Assembly: GCF_013408535.1 (NCBI RefSeq)
Contig: NZ_JACBZA010000001.1
Coordinates: 6,284,850-6,348,849, forward strand
DNA: 64,000 nucleotides
From: Actinopolymorpha cephalotaxi
GTDB lineage: Bacteria; Actinomycetota; Actinomycetes; Propionibacteriales; Actinopolymorphaceae
Direction of reading: 5' to 3'
Made by a program: the position numbers and the translations under genes. Below are positions 8,376 to 17,333 of the stretch, piece by piece. Every line of letters starts with the position of its first letter. The first letter of the stretch is position 1. The notes beneath the pieces are model-generated. The model saw only the letters and a list, made by a program, of their open reading frames with translations, searched no databases and was not told the DNA's origin.

Positions 8376-9851
8376 TCAGGAGTCGCGTCGGCTGATCCGG
8401 CGGATCCGCCGCCGCACTGCCGGGCCGAGGCGGACCATCAGCCGCTTCTCGATCCCCTTCGTCCGGCGCTCCAGGGCGGTCAGCTGCTTTCGGGCCGCCG
8501 CGAGTTCCGCGCGGACCGCGGCGAGCTGCTTCTCGGCCTCGGCCTCCCGGCGTTCGGCGGCGGTCAGGCGGCCGCGCAGCTTCCTGTCGTTGTCCCGGGC
8601 TCTGGTGTCGGTGGCCGTGGTCAGCTCCCGCAGCCGGCTGACGCGGTAGCGCAGGTTGCCGTCGTCGCCTCCGTCCCAGACCGAGAGGGACGCGGGCAGG
8701 TCGAGGGCGGCGAGCTCGGTGTCGAAGGCGGTGCCCCGGTCGCCGTGGGTGTAGGTGTTGCGCAGGCCGTTGCGGTCGAGGAACGCGGCGACCCGGTCGA
8801 AGCGTTCGGCGTGTCCCTTGATCATCGCGGAGAAGTCGGCCTGCTCGTACAGCTCGCGTGGGTCGGTCTCGGCGGGCAGCCCCGCCAGCGGGCGGTACGG
8901 AAGGTCGAAGTACCGGCACAGCTCCAGAGTCCGCGAGTCGTGGGTGAGGACGACCGCGGGCGTGCCGGCCAGCAGCGCGGCGACGTTGCCGTGGATCCGG
9001 GTCCCGAACGCGAAGTCGTACTCGCGGAGCTCCCGGATCCAGGTCGCCGGGTCCAGCGGCAGGCGCATCTTGTTCTCGCGTAGCAGACGGTGGGTGAGGT
9101 GCCGGGGAAAGTCGTCGGAGATGCCCGACTCCGGCGTCGTGTCGCCCCACAGCAGCAGCTCGCCGTCGACCGTGTTCTGCGCGTAGTAGGTCAGCTGGGG
9201 ATAGCGCTCCCAGGCGTGCCGGACGATGCCCTCCACGTCGCCCACCGGGATGGCGTCGGGGGAGAGGTTGATCGCGACCCGCGAATCCGGGCCGACCTCG
9301 GTGGCCCGGATCTCGGGGAACGTGTCGCCGTAGAGGAACATCGACGGGCAGCCGATGATCTCCACGTCCGCGAAACCCAGCGACTTCAGGTAACGCGCGG
9401 TCAGCTCGCCGCGTACCCCGATCGAGGCGGAGCGGTCCAGGACAGCCGAGGCGAACCGGCGTACGGAATCGTTCATCGAGCCGAGCGAGCCGGTGTCGTA
9501 GTCCTCGCCGACCTGCGCCCCGACGCCGACCACGACCACCGGGATGGTGAGCTGCTCGATCAGCCTGGTCAGCCGGTCCAGCGAGGCGTGGAAGGTGAGG
9601 CGGAAGGCGTTGGCGAGGGGGACGACGAAGACGTCGTAGCGCTCGTTGATCTCGGCGGCCCGCTCGGGGGAGATGTCGGTACGGATGCCGTTGGACGTCA
9701 CCGTGGTGTCCGGCACCGCGAGCATCTTGTGCACCGAATCGCTGAACAGCAGATTGCCGGTGTTGGTGCCGATCAGGTCCTGGTGCAGGAACTCGGCCGC
9801 GGTGGCGACACGGTGCGGGCTCTTGCCCGAGCGGATCAGGATGTGTTTCAC
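8376..9851 (-). CDS. Polysaccharide pyruvyl transferase family protein
   Basis: About 491 residues. The N-terminal two thirds match the pyruvyl transferase fold (CsaB/WcaK-like): VVVVGVGAQ, DSVRRFASAVLDRSASIGVRGELTARYL and IIGCPSMFLYG. The last 90 residues are a charged coiled coil (RDNDRKLRGRL through ALERRTKG). The family adds ketal pyruvate to surface polysaccharides. I place the start at GTG 9851 (VKHILIRSGK), where AGGA lies 6 nt upstream; an in-frame ATG at 9908 would add 19 low-complexity residues. The gene is divergent from a sulfotransferase 205 bp away, which suggests a surface-glycan context. Confidence 0.85.
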   Translation of the reverse strand: MKHILIRSGKSPHRVATAAEFLHQDLIGTNTGNLLFSDSVHKMLAVPDTTVTSNGIRTDISPERAAEINERYDVFVVPLANAFRLTFHASLDRLTRLIEQLTIPVVVVGVGAQVGEDYDTGSLGSMNDSVRRFASAVLDRSASIGVRGELTARYLKSLGFADVEIIGCPSMFLYGDTFPEIRATEVGPDSRVAINLSPDAIPVGDVEGIVRHAWERYPQLTYYAQNTVDGELLLWGDTTPESGISDDFPRHLTHRLLRENKMRLPLDPATWIRELREYDFAFGTRIHGNVAALLAGTPAVVLTHDSRTLELCRYFDLPYRPLAGLPAETDPRELYEQADFSAMIKGHAERFDRVAAFLDRNGLRNTYTHGDRGTAFDTELAALDLPASLSVWDGGDDGNLRYRVSRLRELTTATDTRARDNDRKLRGRLTAAERREAEAEKQLAAVRAELAAARKQLTALERRTKGIEKRLMVRLGPAVRRRIRRISRRDS

Positions 9852-10056
9852 GTCAGGTCCTGGGCGTGAAGTGGACACGGGTGTCCGGGCGGCTGTGGTC
9901 TGGGTCACGGCTCGCGCCGAGTGGCCTATGGTGCCGCCCCCGCACCCGTAGGTCCAGCGGCCCGACCGGGAGGAGCCGGGGTGGGAACCCGCTGGATGGG
10001 GAGGATCCGGGTCGGCAACCGGGTTCTACGAGGCCCAGGCGGGAGAGACGGGAGAG

Positions 10057-10896
10057 ATGGGCAGCAGCTTTCTGCGTACGGCCGCGACCGCCGCGGTCCC
10101 CGGTCTGGGCCGGCTCGTCCGGCACCGGGACCTGTTGCTCCGCCGGACCGAACTGCTGCAGGCCGAGCTCGACCGGCTGACCCTGCACCTCGACGCGCTT
10201 CGGAGCGGTGCGGCCGGTGCCGTACCGCCCCTGCCCGACCCGGACGGCGGGACCGAGCTGCGGTACCTGTTCGTCGTGACGTACGGCCGATCCGGGTCGA
10301 CTCTGTTGATGTCGCTGCTGGACGGCACAGCGGGGTACTGCATCCGCGGGGAGAACGGCGGGGTCCTGCACCGGCTGTTCGAGTACCACTCGGCCGCTCT
10401 GGACGCGCGCGTGCAGTGGGCCGGTGACGAGCCGCTGACGTCGCGTCACCCGTGGTACGGGATCGACGAGTATCCGCCCGCGCTCGCCGTCGCCCGGATG
10501 CGGCAGTTGGTGACCGAGACGCTGCTTCGCCCCGGGCCCGGGACCCGCGTCGCCGGATTCAAGGAGATCCGCTGGTGGCAGTCCCCTCCGGAGGAGTACC
10601 TCGGGTTCGTCGAGACGCTCTTCCCCGGCGCGCGGTTCATCCTGAACACCCGCAACCTCGTCGACGTCGCGCGCAGCAGGTGGAACAACCACGCGCCGAA
10701 CGCCCTGGCCGACCTCGCCCTTCTCGAGGGGCGGCTGCGGGAGGCGGTGGACACGCGAGGCGAGCGCGGCTACCACGTGCACTTCGACGACTACGTCGAG
10801 GATCCCTCGGTGCTGCGGGGGTTGTTCGACTGGCTGGGTGAGGAGTACGACGAGGAGCGGGTGGCCGCCACGCTGGCCGTCCGGCACTCGTTCTGA
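10057..10896 (+). CDS. Sulfotransferase family protein
   Basis: A 279-residue PAPS-dependent sulfotransferase-like enzyme. TYGRSGSTLLMSLL (about residues 77-90) is the 5'-phosphosulfate-binding loop. FILNTRNLVDVARSRW corresponds to the 3'-phosphate-binding region (usually R-x6-S). The first 60 residues are a Leu-rich helix that could be a coiled coil. GGGAGAG immediately precedes the ATG. The family sulfates glycans, lipids or small molecules; the acceptor cannot be read from the sequence. Confidence 0.85.
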   Translation: MGSSFLRTAATAAVPGLGRLVRHRDLLLRRTELLQAELDRLTLHLDALRSGAAGAVPPLPDPDGGTELRYLFVVTYGRSGSTLLMSLLDGTAGYCIRGENGGVLHRLFEYHSAALDARVQWAGDEPLTSRHPWYGIDEYPPALAVARMRQLVTETLLRPGPGTRVAGFKEIRWWQSPPEEYLGFVETLFPGARFILNTRNLVDVARSRWNNHAPNALADLALLEGRLREAVDTRGERGYHVHFDDYVEDPSVLRGLFDWLGEEYDEERVAATLAVRHSF

Positions 10897-11211
10897 CCCG
10901 TCCGCATTGTCCGTCCGCATTGTCCGTCCGCCTGGTCCGTCCACCGGCCCGGAAGCGGCCGCGGTGGGCACCGAGGCGCCCGCCGACCGTGGACCGTAGG
11001 GTCTGCATCCGTGGGCGCGCCGCCCCGGCCGGCGGAGGGCCTTCCTTCGCGGACACGGTGCGTGGCGGCCAGCCGACGTTGCGGTGACAATGCCGCGCGG
11101 GTCAGGTTGACTCGACGGTAACTCGCCGGGTCTGAAACCCTGTGCCGTGATGGCGGGGGCCTGTCGGGGTTCGGCGCCGTGAAGCGCAGGCGGAGTGTGG
11201 GAGGCCGGTCG
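10897..11211. repeat. Intergenic gap with tandem 13-bp repeats
   Basis: This 315-bp gap between the sulfotransferase and the carboxylase holds three head-to-tail 13-bp units at 10900-10938 (GTCCGCATTGTCC twice, then GTCCGCCTGGTCC). They begin 4 bp after the sulfotransferase stop codon. The remainder shows no convincing gene. A promoter for the large carboxylase presumably lies in the right-hand half, but no clear -35/-10 pair stands out. Confidence 0.6.
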
Positions 11212-14200
11212 GTGTTCAGGCGGATCGCAATCGTGAACCGCGGCGAGGCCGCGATGCGGCTGATCAACGCCGTACGCGAGCTCAACGCCGAGGGTGGCGA
11301 GCCGATCGAGACGGTGGCGCTCTACACCGACGTCGAGCGGACCGCGACGTTCGTACGCCAGGCAGACCTCGCCTACTCGCTGGGTCCGGCGTCCGCACGG
11401 CCCTACGTCGACCACGCGGTCCTCGAACGCGCCCTCCGTGACACCGGGGCCGACGCCGCGTGGGTGGGCTGGGGCTTCGTCGCGGAGCACCCGGCGTTCG
11501 CCGAGCTCTGCGAACGCCTCGGCGTCACCTTCATCGGGCCGACGCCGGAGGCGATGCGCCGGCTCGGCGACAAGATCGCCTCCAAGCTGGTGGCCGAGGA
11601 GGTCGGCGTTCCGGTCTCCCGGTGGAGCGGCGGCCCGGTCGAGACGCTGGACGCCGCCCTCGAGGCGGCGGACCGGATCGGCTACCCGCTGATGCTCAAG
11701 GCGGCCGCCGGCGGTGGTGGCCGGGGCATCCGGGTGATCATGTCCGGCGAGGACCTCAAGCAGGCGTACGACCGGACCCGCGACGAGGCCGAGCGCTCGT
11801 TCGGCAGTGGTGTGGTCTACCTCGAGCAGTTGGTGACCGGCGCGCGGCACGTCGAGGTGCAGGTGATCGCCGACGGTCAGGGCACCGCCTGGGCGCTCGG
11901 GGTGCGCGACTGTTCGGTGCAGCGCCGCAACCAGAAGGTGATCGAGGAGTCCGCCTCGCCGGTGCTGTCCGCGGAGCGGGCCGACCAGATCAAGGGCGCG
12001 GCGGAGCGGCTCGCGCTGGCGGTCGGCTACCGCGGCGCCGGGACGGTCGAGTTCCTCTACCGCCCGCAGGACGAGCTGCTGTCGTTCCTGGAGGTCAACA
12101 CCCGGCTGCAGGTGGAGCACCCGGTCACCGAGCTGACCACCGACCTGGACCTGGTGAAGGCCCAGATCCGGATCGCCGCCGGCGGCAGGCTCGAGGGCGA
12201 GCGGCCGGCCGAGACGGGGCACGCGATCGAGGCGCGGCTGAACGCCGAGGACCCCGACCGTGACTTCGCGCCGTCGCCGGGCCGGATCGCGCTGCTCGAC
12301 CTGCCGGCCGGTCCCGGCGTACGCGTGGACACCGGTTTCAGCGCCGGCGACACCATCCCGGCCGAGTTCGACTCGATGATCGCCAAGATCATCGCCTACG
12401 GACGGACTCGCGAGGAGGCGCTGGCGCGGCTGCGCCGGGCGGTGGGCGCCACCACGGTGGTCATCGAGGGCGGCGTCAGCAACAAGGGCTTCATCCTCGC
12501 GCTGCTGGACCAGCCGGAGGTGATCGACGGCAGCGCGGACACCGCCTGGATCGACCGCGTACGCGGGCAGGGCCGGCTGGTCTCGCACCGCCACTCCGGC
12601 GTCGGGTTGGTCGCGGCGGCGATCGAGGGGTACGAGGAGGCCAAGCAGGTCGAGCTCCGGCGGCTGCTGGAGACCGCGCACGGCGGCCGTCCGCAGGTGC
12701 AGCACGAGGTCGGCCGGGCGATCGACCTGGAGCTGCGCGGCGTCGCCTACCGCGTCACCGTCGCGCAGATCGGCCCGCACCGGTTCCGGGTCGGCGTCGG
12801 CAACGGCGACGAGCAGCACGTCGTCTACGGCGAGCTGGAGCGGTCCGGCACCTACGGCGCCCGGCTGACCGTGGACGGGCGGACGTTCCGGCTGGTCATC
12901 GCCACCCACGGCCCGGTGCACCTGGTCGAGGTGAACGGCGTCACCCACCGGGTCAGCCGGGGCGAGGGCGGGGTGCTGCGCTCACCGGCGCCGGCCCTGG
13001 TCGTCGCGACGCCGGTGGCGCCGGGCGCCGAGGTGGAGGCGGGCGCACCGGTGCTGGTGCTGGAGAGCATGAAGATGGAGACGGTGCTGTACGCGCCGTT
13101 CCGGGCCACCGTGCGGGAGCTCCTGGTCTCCGCCGGAAGCCAGGTCGAGACCAGTGCCCCGCTGATCCGGCTGGAGCCGGTCGCCGACGGCGCGTCGGCG
13201 GGGGCGGAGGGTGCACCGGCGGGCCTGCCGGGCGCCGCGGTGCCGGCCGTCGACCTGGACCTGCCCGAGGAGACCGTACGAAAGTCCGCCGGGGAACGCG
13301 CCGAACGCGGCTTGGCCGACCTGCGCAGCATGCTGCTCGGCTACGACGTGGACGCCCGGGACGAGGGCCAGATGCTGGCCGGCTACCTGACCGCCAGGGC
13401 AGAGCTCGCGGCGGCCGGGCAGGCGCCGATGTCGGCGGAGATCGAGCTGCTGCAGGTGTTCGCCGACTTCGCCGAGCTGAGCCGCAACCGGCCGGTGGGC
13501 GAGGAGGTCAGCACCGAGCACCGGGTGCACAGCCCCCGCGAGCACTTCCACACGTACCTCCAGAGTCTCGACCCCGAGCGCGGCGGCCTGCCGGAGGAGT
13601 TCCGCGCCCGGCTGGCCCGGGTGCTCGGGCACTACGGCGTGACCGACCTGGAGCGCAGCCCCGAGCTGGACGAGGCGGTGTTCCGCGTCTTCCTCGCCCA
13701 GCAGCGGTCGAGGCTGGACGTGCTGCTGGTCACGGCACTGCTGCAGGCGTGGAGCACCGAGCCGCTTCCGGCGGCCCCGCTGGACGCCCGCGTGCACGAC
13801 GTACTGGAACGCCTCGTGCTCGCCACCCAGCTGCGTTTCCCGGTCGTCGGCGACCTGGCCCGGAGCGTGCGGTTCCGCTGGTTCGACCAGCCGCTGGTGG
13901 ACGAGGAGCGGGCCGAGGTGGTGGCCGGGGTGGGCGCCGAGGTCGACTCGCTCGCGGCCGACCCGGACGCGCCCGACCGGCAGCAGCGGATCGAGGCGCT
14001 GGCGGCCATCCCCGAGCAGATCGTCGGGTTCCTCGTCCAGCGGCTGGAGCGCGGCTGGGCCGAGTGGGAGCCGATGCTCGAGGTGCTGATCCGCCGGCAC
14101 TACCGCGAGTACGAGCTGCACGGGCTGAGCGAGCTGGCCGTGGAGGGGCGACCGTTCGCGTCGGCCGACTACTCGCTGGACGACCGGCCCACCCACCTGG

Positions 14201-16746
14201 TCAGCACGGTCGGCACGGTCGCCGAACTCGCCGACCCCGATGGCGCTCTGGTCCGGGCCCTCACCGCCCAGGTCGTCGCCCGGCCCGCCGGGCACGAGGC
14301 GGTGGTCGACCTCTACCTGTTCGGGCCGGAGACCCCGGAGGTGCAGCAGGAGGCGGCGGACGCGTTGCGCGAGCTGGTCGCCGCGCTGCCGCTGGGTCGT
14401 GGCGTACGCCGGATCACCCTCGCTGTCGCCCGTGGTGGCGAGAAGGCGGTGGAGTACTTCACGTACCGTCCGGCCGGCGCCTCCGTCGTCGAGGACGACA
14501 ACGTGCGCGGTGTGCACCCCATGGTGGGCCGGCGGCTGAACCTCTGGCGGCTGCGTGACTTCCGGATAAACCGCCTGGAAGCGCCCGAGGGCGTGCTGCT
14601 CTACCACTGCGTGGCGCGGAACAACGACGCCGACCAGCGGCTGGTCGCGATGGCCCAGGTGCGCCAGTTCGCCGTCGTACGCGACGAGAACGGCCAGGTG
14701 ACGTCGCTGCCGCACGTGGAGCGGGCGATCTCGAACTGCCTGGAGGCGATCCGCCGGGACCGCAGCGCACGGGGTACGGCCGGCGCCCGCCTGGACATGA
14801 ACCACGTCTGGGTGCACATCTGGCCGGTCGTCGACGTGCAGGTCGAGGAGCTGACCGCGCTGCAGCGCAACATCGCGCCGCTCACGGTCGGCGCGGGCAT
14901 CGAGGAGGTGCTGGCGCAGGGACGGGTCGAGCGCCCGGACGGCACAGTCGCGCCGGTGACGGCACGGTTCTTCTACCAGCCGGGCTCCGGGGTGGTCACC
15001 TCCGTGGAGGAGCGGACCACCGAGCGGCTCGAACCGCTCGACGACTACGCCCAGAAGGTCCTGCGTTCCCGCCGCCGCAACACCGTCTACCCGTACGAGC
15101 TGACCGACATGGTGGCCGGCCCCGGCGGCTCGGGGGTGGAGTACGACCTGGACGACGCAGGCGTCCTCATGCCGGTCGACCGGCCGCGCGGCCTGAACAA
15201 GGCGGCGATCATCGTCGGGGTGATCAGCACGCCGACGGCGCGCTGCCCCGAGGGCGTCACCCGGGTGGTGCTCAGCGGCGACCCGACCAAGGCGCTCGGT
15301 GCCCTGGCCGAGGCCGAGTGCATGCGGATCATCGCCGCGCTCGACCTGGCCGAGCGGATGGGGGTGCCGATCGAGTGGTACGCGCTGTCGGCCGGTGCGC
15401 GCATCTCGATGGACTCCGGCACCGAGAACATGGACTGGATCGCGGCGGCGCTGAAGCGGATCGTCGAGTTCACCCAGGCGGGCGGTGAGATCAACGTCGT
15501 CGTGGCCGGCATCAACGTCGGTGCCCAGCCGTACTGGAACGCCGAGGCGACGATGCTGATGCACACCAAGGGCATCCTGGTGATGACGCCGGACAGCGCG
15601 ATGGTGCTCACCGGCAAGCAGTCGCTGGACTTCTCCGGCGGGGTGTCCGCGGAGGACAACTACGGCATCGGCGGCTACGACCGGGTGATGGGCCCGAACG
15701 GCCAGGCGCAGTACTGGGCGCCGGACCTGAAGAGCGCCCGCGACGTGCTGATGTCGCACTACGACCACACCTACGTCGTCCCGGGCGAGTCCGGGCCGAG
15801 GCGGTCGCACACGTCCGACCCGGTGGACCGGGACGTCACGACGTATCCGCACGACGCGCCGGGCAGCGACTTCCGTACGGTCGGCGACATCTTCTCCTCG
15901 GAAACCAACCCCGGCCGCAAGAAGCCGTTCGACATTCGTACGGTGATGCGCGCGGTGGCCGACCTGGACCACCCGGTGCTCGAACGCTGGGCCGGGATGG
16001 CCGACGCCGACACCGCCGTGGTGCAGGACGCCCGGCTCGGCGGGTACCCCGTCTGTCTGCTCGGGATCGAGTCGAAGTCCGTGCCCCGCAGGGGATTCCC
16101 GCCCACCGACGGACCGGACACCTACACCTCGGGCACGCTGTTCCCGCGGTCGTCGAAGAAGGTGGCCAGGGCGATCAACGCGGCCAGCGGGAACCGTCCG
16201 CTGGTGGTGCTGGCGAACCTGTCCGGCTTCGACGGGTCACCGGACTCGATGCGCAACCTGCAGTTGGAGTACGGCGCGGAGATCGGCCGGGCGGTCGTCA
16301 ACTTCGACGGTCCGATCGTGTTCGCGGTGATCTCGCGCTACCACGGCGGGGCGTTCGTGGTGTTCTCCAAGGCGCTGAACCCGAACCTCACCGTGCTGGC
16401 GGTGGAGGGCTCGTTCGCGTCGGTGCTCGGTGGTGCGCCCGCCGCCGCGGTGGTGTTCGCGGCGGAGGTCGACGCTCGTACGGCGGCCGACTCCCGGGTG
16501 TCGGGCCTGGCCGCGCGGGTGTCCGCGGCGGTCGGCGCCGAACGCGCCGCGCTGGCGACGGAACTGGCGGAGGTACGCACCGCCGTCCGGGCCGAGAAGC
16601 TGGGCGAGGTCGCGGCCGGGTTCGACCGGGTGCACAGCATCCAGCGGGCCGTCGAGGTCGGCTCGGTCGACGCGGTGATCGGCGCGACCGAGCTGCGGCC
16701 CCGGCTGATCGAGGCCATCGAACGCGGCCTCGGCACCTCGAGCTGA
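11212..16746 (+). CDS. Single-chain acyl-CoA carboxylase (biotin carboxylase-BCCP-carboxyltransferase)
   Basis: A 1,844-residue fusion carrying every step of ATP-dependent acyl-CoA carboxylation. Residues 1-450 are biotin carboxylase (MFRRIAIVNRGEAAMR; Gly-rich KAAAGGGGRGIR; FLEVNTRLQVEHPVTE). Residues about 580-660 are the biotin carrier, with the biotin-acceptor Lys at 621 in ESMKMET. A long central region follows, then a carboxyltransferase from about 1,250 to the end (SAGARISMDSGTENMDW; FSGGVSAEDNYGIGGYDR). The order matches eukaryotic acetyl-CoA carboxylase rather than the split AccA/B/C/D subunits usual in bacteria. GTG 11212 is preferred because GGGAGG lies 7 nt upstream; GTG 11179 is an alternative. 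Whether the substrate is acetyl- or propionyl-CoA is not clear. Confidence 0.88.
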   Translation: MFRRIAIVNRGEAAMRLINAVRELNAEGGEPIETVALYTDVERTATFVRQADLAYSLGPASARPYVDHAVLERALRDTGADAAWVGWGFVAEHPAFAELCERLGVTFIGPTPEAMRRLGDKIASKLVAEEVGVPVSRWSGGPVETLDAALEAADRIGYPLMLKAAAGGGGRGIRVIMSGEDLKQAYDRTRDEAERSFGSGVVYLEQLVTGARHVEVQVIADGQGTAWALGVRDCSVQRRNQKVIEESASPVLSAERADQIKGAAERLALAVGYRGAGTVEFLYRPQDELLSFLEVNTRLQVEHPVTELTTDLDLVKAQIRIAAGGRLEGERPAETGHAIEARLNAEDPDRDFAPSPGRIALLDLPAGPGVRVDTGFSAGDTIPAEFDSMIAKIIAYGRTREEALARLRRAVGATTVVIEGGVSNKGFILALLDQPEVIDGSADTAWIDRVRGQGRLVSHRHSGVGLVAAAIEGYEEAKQVELRRLLETAHGGRPQVQHEVGRAIDLELRGVAYRVTVAQIGPHRFRVGVGNGDEQHVVYGELERSGTYGARLTVDGRTFRLVIATHGPVHLVEVNGVTHRVSRGEGGVLRSPAPALVVATPVAPGAEVEAGAPVLVLESMKMETVLYAPFRATVRELLVSAGSQVETSAPLIRLEPVADGASAGAEGAPAGLPGAAVPAVDLDLPEETVRKSAGERAERGLADLRSMLLGYDVDARDEGQMLAGYLTARAELAAAGQAPMSAEIELLQVFADFAELSRNRPVGEEVSTEHRVHSPREHFHTYLQSLDPERGGLPEEFRARLARVLGHYGVTDLERSPELDEAVFRVFLAQQRSRLDVLLVTALLQAWSTEPLPAAPLDARVHDVLERLVLATQLRFPVVGDLARSVRFRWFDQPLVDEERAEVVAGVGAEVDSLAADPDAPDRQQRIEALAAIPEQIVGFLVQRLERGWAEWEPMLEVLIRRHYREYELHGLSELAVEGRPFASADYSLDDRPTHLVSTVGTVAELADPDGALVRALTAQVVARPAGHEAVVDLYLFGPETPEVQQEAADALRELVAALPLGRGVRRITLAVARGGEKAVEYFTYRPAGASVVEDDNVRGVHPMVGRRLNLWRLRDFRINRLEAPEGVLLYHCVARNNDADQRLVAMAQVRQFAVVRDENGQVTSLPHVERAISNCLEAIRRDRSARGTAGARLDMNHVWVHIWPVVDVQVEELTALQRNIAPLTVGAGIEEVLAQGRVERPDGTVAPVTARFFYQPGSGVVTSVEERTTERLEPLDDYAQKVLRSRRRNTVYPYELTDMVAGPGGSGVEYDLDDAGVLMPVDRPRGLNKAAIIVGVISTPTARCPEGVTRVVLSGDPTKALGALAEAECMRIIAALDLAERMGVPIEWYALSAGARISMDSGTENMDWIAAALKRIVEFTQAGGEINVVVAGINVGAQPYWNAEATMLMHTKGILVMTPDSAMVLTGKQSLDFSGGVSAEDNYGIGGYDRVMGPNGQAQYWAPDLKSARDVLMSHYDHTYVVPGESGPRRSHTSDPVDRDVTTYPHDAPGSDFRTVGDIFSSETNPGRKKPFDIRTVMRAVADLDHPVLERWAGMADADTAVVQDARLGGYPVCLLGIESKSVPRRGFPPTDGPDTYTSGTLFPRSSKKVARAINAASGNRPLVVLANLSGFDGSPDSMRNLQLEYGAEIGRAVVNFDGPIVFAVISRYHGGAFVVFSKALNPNLTVLAVEGSFASVLGGAPAAAVVFAAEVDARTAADSRVSGLAARVSAAVGAERAALATELAEVRTAVRAEKLGEVAAGFDRVHSIQRAVEVGSVDAVIGATELRPRLIEAIERGLGTSS

Positions 16747-16751
16747 CCCGC

Positions 16752-16777
16752 CCGGATTCTTCCGCGGAAGAATCCGG
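16752..16777. repeat. Palindromic element, copy 1
   Basis: A perfect 26-bp palindrome with the 20-bp core GATTCTTCCGCGGAAGAATC, flanked by CCG on the left and CGG on the right. It starts 6 bp after the carboxylase stop codon. No T-tract follows. The same core recurs at 16789 and 57547. It may act as a bidirectional hairpin terminator between convergent genes. Confidence 0.75.
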
Positions 16778-16786
16778 CTGAGCCGA

Positions 16787-16810
16787 ACGATTCTTCCGCG
16801 GAAGAATCGT
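16787..16810. repeat. Palindromic element, copy 2
   Basis: A perfect 24-bp palindrome with the same 20-bp core as copy 1 but flanks AC and GT. Its centre is 34 bp from that of copy 1, and it ends 7 bp before the stop of the convergent NTF2-like gene. The flanks differ from copy 1 yet still pair, which suggests selection on the folded stem. Confidence 0.75.
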
Positions 16811-16817
16811 GGCGGCC

Positions 16818-17228
16818 TCAGGCGTCGGCTGGTTGGCTGCGGTTGGCGAGGATGCCGGCGATGTCCTGGTGGTTCAGGTAGACGACGACGCTCCACCCGT
16901 CGCCGGCGCGGCGGAGCAGGTAGGTGGCGTGCAGAGTGAGTGGCTCGGCGTTCGGGTCGCCGAACTCCACGTCCCAGTGCGTCTCCACGAGGACGTGCTG
17001 GTCGTCGAGCGTACGGATGTCGAGATCACGAAGCCGGTTGCCGGACGCGCCGACGGAGCCGAACATCTCGGCCCGCTTGGGAAGGACGGCCCTCAGCTGG
17101 TCGCGGGTCACGACGGTGGCCCTGGCCGGATCGAGGCTGAGGAACTGTTCGTGAAAGAGGTCGGCGCCGCCGATGTCGAACCGCTCGAAGAACTCCCGAA
17201 GTTCCTTGTGCAGGGCAGGCGTGGTCAC
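16818..17228 (-). CDS. NTF2-like (SnoaL/DUF4440-type) protein
   Basis: A 136-residue cone-shaped alpha/beta-fold candidate. It begins with a helix (LHKELREFFERFDIGG) and ends in a strand-rich half (VLVETHWDVEF, LHATYLLRRAGDGWSVVVYLNHQDI), the usual NTF2-like order. The biochemical role is unknown; such proteins are often small-molecule isomerases or binding proteins. GGAGG precedes the GTG start. It is divergent from a MarR gene 105 bp away, whose operator-like site lies between them, so it is the likely MarR target. Confidence 0.75.
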   Translation of the reverse strand: MTTPALHKELREFFERFDIGGADLFHEQFLSLDPARATVVTRDQLRAVLPKRAEMFGSVGASGNRLRDLDIRTLDDQHVLVETHWDVEFGDPNAEPLTLHATYLLRRAGDGWSVVVYLNHQDIAGILANRSQPADA

Positions 17229-17293
17229 TGGTCCTCCGCGTGAACGAGTGCGTGTGCGACGGTCGCCGCCGACTGCCGTACGATAACAGCCGC

Positions 17294-17306
17294 GACAGTA
17301 ACTGTC
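17294..17306. promoter_or_regulatory. Probable MarR operator
   Basis: GACAGTAACTGTC is a 13-bp inverted repeat around a central base, with arms GACAGT and ACTGTC. It sits in the 105-bp gap between the divergent NTF2-like and MarR genes. MarR dimers typically bind such short palindromes and repress both themselves and the neighbour. The assignment rests on position and symmetry only. Confidence 0.5.
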
Positions 17307-17333
17307 ACGACAATCACTATAGGAGCGAGCGTC

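Noticed and set aside
9853-12948. 1,031-codon minus-strand frame over the sulfotransferase and carboxylase
   Set aside because: Composition (R, D, H, G, repeated VDHLR-type strings) is that of an antisense shadow; the plus-strand genes have clear catalytic motifs.
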